DNA from: Kineococcus mangrovi
Lineage (GTDB): Bacteria > Actinomycetota > Actinomycetes > Actinomycetales > Kineococcaceae
NCBI RefSeq assembly: GCF_041320705.1
Contig: NZ_JBGGTQ010000002.1
Location: 62,001 to 126,000, forward strand
Direction: 5' to 3'
DNA: 64,000 nucleotides
Below the pieces are notes generated by a model. That model made no database searches, had not been told where the DNA came from, and worked only from the letters and a program-made list of their open reading frames with translations. A program made the position numbers and the translations under genes. Shown here piece by piece: positions 24,649 through 32,858 of this stretch; within the stretch, counting starts at the first letter, position 1, and each line of letters starts with the position of its first letter.

Positions 24649-24858
24649 TCAGGAACGGGTGCGGCGCGTCCGCCGCCGGCCCCGCACCAGGCCGGCCACG
24701 GCGACGGCGACGACGACGCCTCCGGCGACACCGGCGGCCAGGGGCAGGAACCCCAGGGAGCCGGCCACGTTCACGGTCAGCCCGACCAGCAGGAGGACCC
24801 ACGCCCCCGCCCGGAACGTGCTGCGGTGCTGCGGATCGGGGTTGCGTCGGTCGGCCAC
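24649..24858 (-). CDS. Small two-helix membrane protein (69 aa)
   Basis: The 69-residue protein has two hydrophobic helices (AWVLLLVGLTVNVAGSLGFL and AGVAGGVVVAVAVAGLV) and a very basic C-terminus (RGRRRTRRTRS). GTG at 24858 has an excellent AGGAGGAACCC leader. It is short and of unknown function. It lies upstream of, and in the same direction as, the SDR operon. Confidence 0.7.
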   Translation of the reverse strand: MADRRNPDPQHRSTFRAGAWVLLLVGLTVNVAGSLGFLPLAAGVAGGVVVAVAVAGLVRGRRRTRRTRS

Positions 24859-24993
24859 GGGTTCCTCCTGCGAGTTCTGGGGGCACCACCGTCGCCCGCC
24901 GGGGCGGGCCCGCGACACCCCGCAGCCTGCCGTCCGGAGGTGGTGCTGGCTGTACCGACGCCCGGCCGGCGGGGTCGGTACGGTCGTCGCGGG

Positions 24994-26211
24994 ATGAGCG
25001 GACCAGGGGCGCGCGGACTGCGCGGGAGGGTGGCCGGGGCCCGGTCGGGTTTCCTCGACCTCGGGCGCGGGCTCGGCACGGCGCTGAGCGCGGCGCTGCT
25101 GACGGCCTGGCTGCTCCTCGTCCTCGCGCTGCTGCCCGTGGGCCTCGGGGTCCTGCTCGCCCCGTCCGCGCTGCGCTGGGTGCGGCGGCTGGCCGACGCC
25201 GAACGCGCCCGCACGGGGTCCCCGACGTGGGGCCCGGGGCCCCGGCGGCTGCGCGCCGCGCTCGCGGACCGGTTGTGGCGCAGGGACCTGCGGTGGCTGC
25301 CCGCGCACGCCACCGTCGGACTGCTCCTGTGCCTCCTCGGCGTGCTGCTGCCCGTGTACGCGGTGCGGGACGTGTCGTTCCCGCTGTGGTGGTGGCTGCT
25401 CCCGGCCGACGAGGACGCCTCGCCGTGGTGGTGGTCCGTGCGGGCGTGGCCGCAGGCGGTGGCCGTCGCGGGCCTGGGCGTGGTGTGGGCGCTGCTCTGC
25501 CTCGGCCTGCCCCTCCTCGCCCGCGTCCAGTCCGGGTTCAGCCGCGCCCTGCTCCGCCCGCCCGCCGACGTCGACCTGTCCCTGCGGGTGGCCGAGCTCA
25601 CCGCCACCCGCGCGGCGGCCCTGGACGCGCACGCGGCGGAACTGCGGCGCATCGAGCGGTCCCTGCACGACGGTGCGCAGAACCGCCTCGTCGGGGTGAG
25701 CGTCCTGCTGGGCGCGGCCCGCCGCGCGCTCGCCCGGGACCCGGCCGCGGCCGATGACCTGCTGGCCCGTGCGCAGTCCGCGTCCGAGGAGGCCCTGGCC
25801 GAGCTGCGCGCCGTCGTGCGCGCCATCCTGCCGCCGGTGCTGGAGCGCGGTCTGGCCGCCGCCGTCACCGGGTTGGCCGCCGACTGCCGCGTGCCCTGCC
25901 ACGTCGAGGTCACGGTCGATCCCCGGTGCCCCGCCTCGGTGGAGGCGACGGCCTACTTCGTCGTCGCCGAGGCCCTGACGAACGTGTCCCGGCACTCGCG
26001 GGCGCGGGCCGCGTCGGTGTCGCTGCACCGGCGCGGTGACGTCCTGCACGTGGCGGTGGCCGACGACGGTCGCGGCGGCGCCGAACCGGGGACCGGGTCG
26101 GGGCTGGCGGGGGTGCGGCGCCGGGTCGAGGCGCTGGACGGGACGCTGGAGCTGAGCAGCCCGCCGGGCGGGCCGACGAGGGTGGAGGTGCGGTTGCCGT
26201 GCGGATCGTGA
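24994..26211 (+). CDS. Two-component sensor histidine kinase (HisKA_3/NarX type)
   Basis: The 405-residue membrane kinase has four hydrophobic helices in residues ~28-190 and no clear extracytoplasmic domain. The HisKA_3 motif carries the phosphoacceptor His in RRIERSLHDGAQNRLVGVSV. The HATPase domain has the N-box region AEALTNVSRHSRA and the G-box DDGRGGAEPGTGSGLAGVRRRVEALDG. ATG at 24994 lies nine bases after TACGGT (24979-24984), so the mRNA leader is only a few bases. The last 13 bases overlap the response-regulator gene, its obvious partner. Confidence 0.93.
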   Translation: MSGPGARGLRGRVAGARSGFLDLGRGLGTALSAALLTAWLLLVLALLPVGLGVLLAPSALRWVRRLADAERARTGSPTWGPGPRRLRAALADRLWRRDLRWLPAHATVGLLLCLLGVLLPVYAVRDVSFPLWWWLLPADEDASPWWWSVRAWPQAVAVAGLGVVWALLCLGLPLLARVQSGFSRALLRPPADVDLSLRVAELTATRAAALDAHAAELRRIERSLHDGAQNRLVGVSVLLGAARRALARDPAAADDLLARAQSASEEALAELRAVVRAILPPVLERGLAAAVTGLAADCRVPCHVEVTVDPRCPASVEATAYFVVAEALTNVSRHSRARAASVSLHRRGDVLHVAVADDGRGGAEPGTGSGLAGVRRRVEALDGTLELSSPPGGPTRVEVRLPCGS

Positions 26212-26846
26212 TCGGGGAGGACGACGCGCTGCTGCGCGAGGGCCTGGCGCTGCTGCTGGCCGCGGAGGGGCTGGACGTCGTGGCCACGGCCGCCGACGCG
26301 GACGCGCTGCTCGCGGCGGTCGACGAGCACCGGCCCGACGTGGCGATCGTGGACGTCCGGATGCCGCCGACCCACACCGACGAGGGCATCCGCGCCGCCG
26401 TGCGGGCGCGCAGCACCCACCCCGACCTCGCCGTGCTCGTGCTGTCGGCCTACGTCGAGCAGGCGTTCGCGACCGACCTGCTGGCGGGGGGCGCCCGGCG
26501 CGTCGGGTACCTGCTGAAGGAGCGGGTGGGGCGCGTGGAGGAGTTCCTCGAGGCGCTGCACCGGGTCGCGGGCGGCGGTACCGCGGTGGACCCGGAGGTG
26601 GTCGCCCAGCTCCTGACCCGCTCGCGCGCCGACGCGGGGCTGGAACGCCTCTCGGCCCGCGAGCGCGAGGTGCTGGGCCTCATGGCCGAGGGCCTGGGCA
26701 ACTCCGCGATCGCGGCCCGGCTCGTCGTCAGCGACGGCGCGGTGCACAAGCACATCCGCAGCATCTTCGCCAAGCTCGACCTGGCCCCGACGGACGAGGC
26801 GGACCGCCGGGTGAGCGCCGTGCTGCGGTACCTGCGCGCGGCCTGA
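26199..26846 (+). CDS. LuxR-family response regulator paired with the upstream kinase
   Basis: The 215-residue regulator has receiver acids in VIGEDDALLREG, the phosphoacceptor Asp in VAIVDVRMPP, and Lys in YLLKERVG. The C-terminal LuxR helix-turn-helix is LSAREREVLGLMAEGLGNSAIAARLVVSDGAVHKHIRSIFAKLDL. The GTG start overlaps the kinase gene by 13 bases, indicating coupled translation. The target genes are unknown. Confidence 0.94.
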   Translation: MRIVIGEDDALLREGLALLLAAEGLDVVATAADADALLAAVDEHRPDVAIVDVRMPPTHTDEGIRAAVRARSTHPDLAVLVLSAYVEQAFATDLLAGGARRVGYLLKERVGRVEEFLEALHRVAGGGTAVDPEVVAQLLTRSRADAGLERLSAREREVLGLMAEGLGNSAIAARLVVSDGAVHKHIRSIFAKLDLAPTDEADRRVSAVLRYLRAA

Positions 26847-26884
26847 GACCGGGCGGGACCGGCGGCACCCGGTAGCTTCGCCGG

Positions 26885-29182
26885 GTGAGCACCGCACCCC
26901 TCGACCCCGCCGGCGCCGGCCACCAGGACGTCCTGACGGTCCTGCGCGGAGCGCCGTCCCCGGTGCCGCCGGTGCCCGTCCCGGCCGCCCCCGCGAGCGT
27001 GTCCCTGCTGCCGGAGGCGGCGACCTCGCGGCACCAGCTGGTCGCCGACCTGGCCCTCGCCGGGGGCCCGGTGGTCGTGGACCGGACGGAGGACGAGGCG
27101 CCGGTGCTGCTCGCCGGGCTGCTCGCCGCGCTCGCGGCCGCGGGCCGGTCGGTGCGGCTGGTCCCGGGCGCGGCCTCGGAGGGGGCCCGCGCGGAGCTGG
27201 CCCGGCTGGGCCTGGGCCACCTGCTGGCCGACGTCCCGGAGGACGCGAGCCGCCGCGGGGCGGACCTGCCGCCGGCGGACCCGAACCGCTGGCTGACGCT
27301 GCTGCGCGACCTCGACGCCCGGCACCGCGCGTGGTTCTCGGCCGGCGGCGAGGCGGGGGCGAGCCGGTCCGAGCAGGTGGCGGGCCTGGCCGCGCTGCGC
27401 GCCGAGCACCTGCACCCGCCGCTGCTGCCGGCCGCCGCGACGTGGTCCGCGGACGAGCGGGCGCGCGTCGTCGACCTCCTGGACCGGGCCCGCACCGCGG
27501 GTGAGGACCCGCTGCGGGGGGTGCCCGGGGACCGTCTGGACGCCGTGGCCGCCGACCTGGACGGGCTGCCCGACCGGTTGGAGCGGCTGGCGGGGCTCGT
27601 GCAGCGCCTGGCGGCCGAGACGGGGTGGCGGCCGCGGACGCCGGGGGAGCTGGCGAGCGGCCTGCCGCTGCTGGCCCGCGTCGAGGACGCCCTGCGCACC
27701 TACGTCCCGGCCGCCCTGAGCACCGATCTCGACCAGGCCGCCGCCGTGCTCGCGCGGCAGCCGCGGTCCCTGCTGTCCGCGGAGGAGCGCGAGCGCCGCC
27801 GCGAGCTGAAGCGGCTCGCGGCGCTGCGCCACGACGGGTCGTCGTTCGGCCCCGCCGACGTCGAGACCCTGGGGTCGCTGCAGCGGGACTGGGCCGCGGC
27901 GATCGGGGGGGCACCTGCCCCGGCCGCCTCGCGGGCGGAGCTGGCGGAGCTGCTGGAACCGTTGCGCCGCAGCCTGTCCGTCGTCGCCGACGTGGTGCCG
28001 GACGTGGCGGTCGACCCGGAGCTGGACCGGTTCGCGGACCTCGCCGACCGGGTGCGGCGGGCCGGTCGCGCCGCCCGCGCGCGGCAGGACCGGGCGGCCG
28101 TGGAGGCCGAGGGGCTGGCCGACCTGGCCGCGGCCCTGCCCGCCGGGTCGAGCGCGACCGACGTCGCGCGGCTCGTGGACGGGACGCACTGGCGGGCGGC
28201 CCTGGAGGCGTCCGACCCCGGGGGGGCTCCGGTCGCCCGGGTCGCGGAGGAGTTCCGCCGCCTCGACGAGCAGCGCCGGGCGCGCTCGGCGCGGGAGCTG
28301 CAGCTGGCCCTGTCCGGGGCTCGCGCCCGGCCGGTCCAGGTCGGTGCCGACGCGCAGGGCCGGGACGTCGACGTGCTCGTCGTCGACGACGCCCACCGCC
28401 TCGAGGGCGCGGTCGTCGCCGACCTGGCCGGGACCAGCCGGCAGGTCGTGCTGCTGGGGACGGGCGGCGAGGGGGCGTCGGCGTGGGACCGCGCCGCGCA
28501 GGCCGTGACGCCGGTGCCGCTGGCGCTGCCCACCCGGCCGTCGACGGTGGCCGACGCGGTGACGGCCGCCCTGGGCGCCGCCGGGGTCGAGGTCGTCCCC
28601 GCACGTCCGGGCCGGCCCGCGGAACTGGAGCTGCACGTCGGTGGTGCCCGGTCGCTGCTCGGCCTGGAGGACGCGCTCGCCGCGTGGCGCGTCCAGGACC
28701 GCGAGGTCGTCCGCCCGGCACGGGCCCGGGCGAGCGGGTCGAGCTACCGCCTGGTGCGGACGGCGGAGTGGTCGGCCGATCCGCGCGCCGTGGCCCGTTC
28801 GCTCGTCGAGGAGGCCCGCGCCCTGACCCCCGTCGTCGAGGAGACCGCGGTGGCACCGGTGCTCGCCGCGCCCGTGCCGGTCGAGTCGTTCCCCAGGGGC
28901 CTGGGCGCGGCCGAGGACGCCCAGCGGGCCGTCACGGGGTTCGTCACCGCCCTGGCCGGCGGGAACCCGAACATCGACCAGACCCCGCCCGCCACGATCG
29001 ACGCGGCCGTGGCCCTGGCCTACGCCGACCTCGGCGTGGCCGCGGCCGACACCGTCGTCCTCGACGCGGCGATGGACCTGCTGGCCTACCGCCGCCGCGG
29101 CACCAAGGTGCTGCGCGCGTTCAAGGAGTCGGTGCAGCGCACCAAGAAGAAGATGCGCGGAGCCGGCGTCCGCGTGCCCTGA
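26885..29182 (+). CDS. Helicase-like protein lacking the Walker A motif (second degenerate copy)
   Basis: The 765-residue protein has the shape of a shrunken SF1 helicase. The first beta-strand/loop region, where a P-loop should be, reads GPVVVDRTEDEAPVLLAG, with no GKT. A long helical middle is followed by a Walker B-like strand VDVLVVDDAHRLEGAVV and RQVVLLGTGG. A C-terminal REase-fold-like end (SYRLVRTAEWSADPRAVARSLVEEA) and a basic tail (FKESVQRTKKKMRG) complete it. Its order of segments parallels the 10120-13938 protein, so both probably derive from DUF4011-type helicases. GTG 26885 is six bases after TAGCTT (26873-26878), a leaderless start. Its function is unknown. Confidence 0.65.
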   Translation: MSTAPLDPAGAGHQDVLTVLRGAPSPVPPVPVPAAPASVSLLPEAATSRHQLVADLALAGGPVVVDRTEDEAPVLLAGLLAALAAAGRSVRLVPGAASEGARAELARLGLGHLLADVPEDASRRGADLPPADPNRWLTLLRDLDARHRAWFSAGGEAGASRSEQVAGLAALRAEHLHPPLLPAAATWSADERARVVDLLDRARTAGEDPLRGVPGDRLDAVAADLDGLPDRLERLAGLVQRLAAETGWRPRTPGELASGLPLLARVEDALRTYVPAALSTDLDQAAAVLARQPRSLLSAEERERRRELKRLAALRHDGSSFGPADVETLGSLQRDWAAAIGGAPAPAASRAELAELLEPLRRSLSVVADVVPDVAVDPELDRFADLADRVRRAGRAARARQDRAAVEAEGLADLAAALPAGSSATDVARLVDGTHWRAALEASDPGGAPVARVAEEFRRLDEQRRARSARELQLALSGARARPVQVGADAQGRDVDVLVVDDAHRLEGAVVADLAGTSRQVVLLGTGGEGASAWDRAAQAVTPVPLALPTRPSTVADAVTAALGAAGVEVVPARPGRPAELELHVGGARSLLGLEDALAAWRVQDREVVRPARARASGSSYRLVRTAEWSADPRAVARSLVEEARALTPVVEETAVAPVLAAPVPVESFPRGLGAAEDAQRAVTGFVTALAGGNPNIDQTPPATIDAAVALAYADLGVAAADTVVLDAAMDLLAYRRRGTKVLRAFKESVQRTKKKMRGAGVRVP

Positions 29183-29271
29183 CCCGCCGTGCGCACCCGC
29201 ACGCGGGGCGCGGCACGCCGGCGGACCGGCCGGTCCCCGGGGGAACCGGGCACGGAGCCGGCCCGGGACGT

Positions 29272-29299
29272 TCAACCCCGGCCCCCCACCAGCCGATGC
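29272..29299 (+). promoter_or_regulatory. Candidate sigma-28-type promoter of the MCP gene
   Basis: TCAA (29272-29275, within GTTCAA), a 16-base spacer and GCCGATGC (29292-29299) lie ~55 bases before the MCP start. The -10 matches six of eight bases of the classic GCCGATAA. Chemotaxis receptors are typical sigma-28 targets. Confidence 0.6.
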
Positions 29300-29354
29300 C
29301 CCTGAGGACGACCGGCACCCGCCGGCCGCACGGCACCGACCGCGGGAGGGTGGC

Positions 29355-30665
29355 ATGACGTCGCCGGACACCCCGTCCACGGCCTCGACGGCACCGGCCG
29401 CGCTGCGCCCGTTCCTCGCCCTGGCGGGCAGCCACGGGCCCGTCGGCCGCGCGGTCGCGGCCCTCGCCCCGGCCGCCGCGCTCACCGGCGCCCACGTGCT
29501 CACCGACGGCGGCTGGTCGACCGCGCTCGCGGCGGCCGCCGGGCTGGCGGTGCTGCCCGGCACGTGCGCCCTGGCCTGGGCCGCGGTGCGCGCCGAGCGG
29601 GCCGAGCAGTCCCTGCGCGCGGCGCACGCGGCGCTGTCCGCGGCGGCCGCGCACGCCGAGCAGACCGCGACCGAGCACCTGGCCGAGCAGGTCCGCGGCG
29701 CGTTCGTCCAGCTGCAGTTCACCGAGCGCCAGTCCCGGGTCCGCGCCCAGGAGGTCGTCGACGACTCCAGCGCGACCATCGTCGAGCGCCTGGCCGAGGT
29801 CGAGGGCCAGGTGGCGAGCGTGCAGTCCTCCACCGACGTCATCGACGAGAGGGCGCTGGCGGCGGCGAACGCCACCCGCGAGATCCTCGCCCGGGCCGCG
29901 CAGGCCGACCGGGACGTGGCCGCCCTGGAGGACTCCCTGCGCTCGGTCGGGTCGATGGCCACCGTGATCGCCCAGGTCGCCGGTCAGACCAAGCTGCTGG
30001 CCCTCAACGCCACGATCGAGGCGGCCCGGGCCGGCGCGGCCGGGGACGGGTTCCGGGTCGTCGCCGGTGAGGTCAAGGACCTGGCGGCGACGACGGCCGG
30101 TTCCACCGGGGAGATCACCGAGACCGTCGCGGCGGTCCAGGCCGACGCGCACGCGGTCCTGCGCAGCCTGCGGGCCGTGCAGGAGCGGATCGCGAGCATC
30201 GACGAGGCCGCCGAGGGTCTGCGCTCGGTCGCCGACAGCCAGCGCGGCGCGCTCGTGGCGCTGCAGGGGTCCGTGGCCGCCGCCGTCGAGGGCGCCCGCG
30301 CCATGGGCGACCTCGCCGCCACCCTGGAACGGCGCCGGGTCGACCGCTTCCCGTGCCGGCAGGACGTGCTCCTGCGCGTGGAGGGCCACGAGAGCCCCGC
30401 CACCGTCCTGGACCTCGGGCTGGGTGGTGCCCGCGTCGCGACCCGGGCACCGCAGCGCATCGGCGTCGGCACGCGCGTCGTCGTCCCCTGGCCCCAGGAC
30501 GGACGGACGCTCGAGCTCGCCGGGGCGGTCGCGCGGGCGACGGGATCGGTGGGCGCCTGGGAGCTCGGCGTCGTCTTCGACACCACGAGCTCGGCCGCAC
30601 CCGCCGCCCTCGTCGCGGTCGTGGAGCGCCTGCGGTCCACCTGCCCGGTGCCCCCCGCCCGCTGA
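29355..30665 (+). CDS. Methyl-accepting chemotaxis protein with C-terminal PilZ domain
   Basis: The 436-residue protein has two short hydrophobic helices (residues ~33-76) with almost no extracytoplasmic part. A coiled-coil signalling domain follows, whose hairpin tip IAQVAGQTKLLALNATIEAARAG is canonical for CheA/CheW contact. From ~320 a PilZ domain begins with RRVDRFPC (the RxxxR c-di-GMP motif) and DLGLGGARVAT, where the usual D/NxSxxG has Gly for Ser. The fusion suggests that c-di-GMP modulates chemotactic signalling, linking it to the GGDEF/EAL protein. GGGAGGG precedes ATG 29355. No che gene is in the window. Confidence 0.88.
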   Translation: MTSPDTPSTASTAPAALRPFLALAGSHGPVGRAVAALAPAAALTGAHVLTDGGWSTALAAAAGLAVLPGTCALAWAAVRAERAEQSLRAAHAALSAAAAHAEQTATEHLAEQVRGAFVQLQFTERQSRVRAQEVVDDSSATIVERLAEVEGQVASVQSSTDVIDERALAAANATREILARAAQADRDVAALEDSLRSVGSMATVIAQVAGQTKLLALNATIEAARAGAAGDGFRVVAGEVKDLAATTAGSTGEITETVAAVQADAHAVLRSLRAVQERIASIDEAAEGLRSVADSQRGALVALQGSVAAAVEGARAMGDLAATLERRRVDRFPCRQDVLLRVEGHESPATVLDLGLGGARVATRAPQRIGVGTRVVVPWPQDGRTLELAGAVARATGSVGAWELGVVFDTTSSAAPAALVAVVERLRSTCPVPPAR

Positions 30666-30770
30666 CCGGGGGACCACCCGTCCGGGTGCCCGTGCAGCCC
30701 CGGGTCCACCAAGGTGGTTGCCCCATGCAAGAGTGCTCGGGCACAACTTTCGCCCGTCACTGGAGATCCC

Positions 30771-31076
30771 GTGTCAGCACGACACCCCCGCACCCCGACG
30801 TCCGACCGCACGGCCGACGTCCTCTTCGACATCCGCACCGTCATCGGAGGCCTGTTCGCCGTCTACGGCGCCGTCTGCCTCGTCTGGGGCCTGGTCTCGT
30901 TCACCGAGGCCGACCGCGCCAAGACCGGCGGGATCAACCTCAACCTCTGGACCGGCGCCGGGATGCTGGTGCTCGCCGCGGTGTTCGTCGGCTGGACGCT
31001 CCTGCGCCCCCTGCACCCGGCCGAGCCCACCGAACCCGCCGAACCCGCCCGGGGTCCGGACGGTGGTGACGCGTGA
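30771..31076 (+). CDS. Small membrane protein coupled to the solute symporter
   Basis: The 101-residue protein has two membrane helices (VIGGLFAVYGAVCLVWGLVSF and LWTGAGMLVLAAVFVGWTLL) and a Pro/Glu-rich tail. Its stop overlaps the symporter GTG (GTGA), so it is probably a small accessory subunit, as often seen beside SSS transporters. GTG 30771 follows TGGAGATCCC. An in-frame ATG-like extension upstream lacks a ribosome-binding site. Confidence 0.8.
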   Translation: MSARHPRTPTSDRTADVLFDIRTVIGGLFAVYGAVCLVWGLVSFTEADRAKTGGINLNLWTGAGMLVLAAVFVGWTLLRPLHPAEPTEPAEPARGPDGGDA

Positions 31077-32782
31077 GCGCCGCCCTGCCCGCCGCGGTGA
31101 GCACCGCCGTCACCTCGGCCACCGGGACCCTGCGCATCGACGCCCACCTCGTCGACTACCTGCTCGTCGCGTTCTACTTCCTCATCGTCCTGGGCATCGG
31201 CCTCATCGCCCGGCGCAGCGTCTCCTCCAGCCTGGACTTCCTGCTCTCGGGCCGCAGCCTGCCCGCGTGGGTCACGGGCCTGGCGTTCGTCTCGGCGAAC
31301 CTGGGCGCGACGGAGCTCCTGGGCCAGGCCGCCAACGGGGCGCAGTTCGGTGAGCAGGCGTTCCACTACTACTGGATCGGCGCGATCCCGGCGATGGTGT
31401 TCCTCGCGCTGGTGATGATGCCGTTCTACTACGGCTCCAAGGTCCGGTCGGTGCCGGAGTTCCTCGGCCGCCGGTTCGACGCCAAGACCCAGCGCCTGCA
31501 GGGCCTGCTGTTCGCGCTCGCCTCGATCCTGCTGGCGGGCGTGAACCTCTACGCCATGGCCATCGTCGTCAACGCGCTGCTGGGGTGGCCGACGTGGCTG
31601 GCGATCGTCGTCGCCGGCGTCATCGTCCTGGCGTACACGTTCCTCGGGGGCCTGTCGGCCGCCATCTACAACGAGGTGCTGCAGTTCTTCGTCATCGTCG
31701 TGACGATGGTGCCGATCACGCTGGTCGGCCTGCACCGCGTCGGCGGCTGGAACGGCCTGGTGGACGAGCTCACGGCCAACGGTGACGCGAACATGCTGCA
31801 GGCGTTCCCCGGTCAGGAGCTCACGGGCATCGGGTCGGCCATCGGGTCGACGTTCGGTGTGGTGCTGGGCCTGGGGTTCGTCACGAGCTTCGGCTACTGG
31901 ACGACGAACTTCACCGAGGTGCAGCGCGCGTTCTCGGCCCGCAACGCCTCGGCCGCGCAGCGCACCCCGCTCATCGCCGCGATCCCCAAGGTCCTCATCG
32001 CCCTCGTCATCATCGTCCCGGGCATGATCGCCGCGGTGCTCATCCCGGGCATCGAGGCCCTCAAGCGCGGGTTGCCGAGCGAGGCCACCTACAACGACGC
32101 GGTGCCGCTGCTGCTGCGCGACCTGCTGCCCAGCGGGTTCCTCGGCGTCGCCCTCGCCGGCCTGCTCGCCGCGTTCATGGCGGGGATGGCGGCGAACGTC
32201 AGCTCGTTCAACACGGTCTTCACCTACGACCTGTGGCAGGACTGGCTGCGCCCGGGACGCGACGACGCGCACTACCTCAGGGTGGGCAGGCTCGTCACCG
32301 TCGTCGGGACCGCGCTGGCGATCGGGACCGCGTTCATCGCCGCCGGGTTCACGAACATCATGGACTACATCCAGACCCTGTTCTCCTTCTTCAACGTCCC
32401 GCTGTTCGCCGTGTTCGCGTTCGGGTTGTTCTGGAAGAAGCTCACCGGTTCCGGCGGGTTCTGGGGACTGCTCTCGGGCACGGTGAGCGCCGTGTTCGTC
32501 TTCGTCCTCAACCAGGTCGGGGTGCTCTCGCTGTCCGGCCAGGGGTCCAGCTTCCTCGGCGGCGGGGTCGCGACGGTCGTGGCCGTCGTCGTCGGCTGGC
32601 TGATCTCGCGGGGCGGCACCCCGCGCCCGGAGGCCGACCTGCGGGGGCTGGTCTGGTCCCTCACCCCGGCCGACGTGCGGGCCGTGCCCCGCGAGGCCGG
32701 CTGGTACCGCAACCCCACGGTGCTGTCCGTCGTCGTCCTGACGCTGGCCGTCGCCGGGTACGTGCTGTTCGCGGTGGTCTGA
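31073..32782 (+). CDS. Sodium:solute symporter family (SSS) transporter
   Basis: The 569-residue membrane protein has about thirteen helices. Conserved SSS segments include SGRSLPAWVTGLAFVSANLGATELLG, EFLGRRFDAKTQR (the R-F/Y-x-A signature), LAYTFLGGLSAAIYNEVLQ and GLLAAFMAGMAANVSSFNTVFTYDL. The last contains the Ser/Asn region that binds Na+. The family imports sugars, carboxylates or amino acids with Na+. The EFLGRRFD/GGL pattern resembles sugar-transporting SGLT-like members, but the substrate is not determined by sequence. A strong hairpin follows. Confidence 0.9.
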   Translation: MSAALPAAVSTAVTSATGTLRIDAHLVDYLLVAFYFLIVLGIGLIARRSVSSSLDFLLSGRSLPAWVTGLAFVSANLGATELLGQAANGAQFGEQAFHYYWIGAIPAMVFLALVMMPFYYGSKVRSVPEFLGRRFDAKTQRLQGLLFALASILLAGVNLYAMAIVVNALLGWPTWLAIVVAGVIVLAYTFLGGLSAAIYNEVLQFFVIVVTMVPITLVGLHRVGGWNGLVDELTANGDANMLQAFPGQELTGIGSAIGSTFGVVLGLGFVTSFGYWTTNFTEVQRAFSARNASAAQRTPLIAAIPKVLIALVIIVPGMIAAVLIPGIEALKRGLPSEATYNDAVPLLLRDLLPSGFLGVALAGLLAAFMAGMAANVSSFNTVFTYDLWQDWLRPGRDDAHYLRVGRLVTVVGTALAIGTAFIAAGFTNIMDYIQTLFSFFNVPLFAVFAFGLFWKKLTGSGGFWGLLSGTVSAVFVFVLNQVGVLSLSGQGSSFLGGGVATVVAVVVGWLISRGGTPRPEADLRGLVWSLTPADVRAVPREAGWYRNPTVLSVVVLTLAVAGYVLFAVV

Positions 32783-32808
32783 CCCGGCCCACCCCGCCGG
32801 CCGCACGC

Positions 32809-32847
32809 ACGAGGGCCCCGGAACCGCACCGGTCCCGGGGCCCTCGT
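32809..32847. terminator. Bidirectional 13-bp hairpin terminator
   Basis: ACGAGGGCCCCGG (32809-32821) and CCGGGGCCCTCGT (32835-32847) pair perfectly. The hairpin lies between the symporter stop and the convergent metallopeptidase stop. Confidence 0.8.
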
Positions 32848-32858
32848 CCTGCCGGGCC

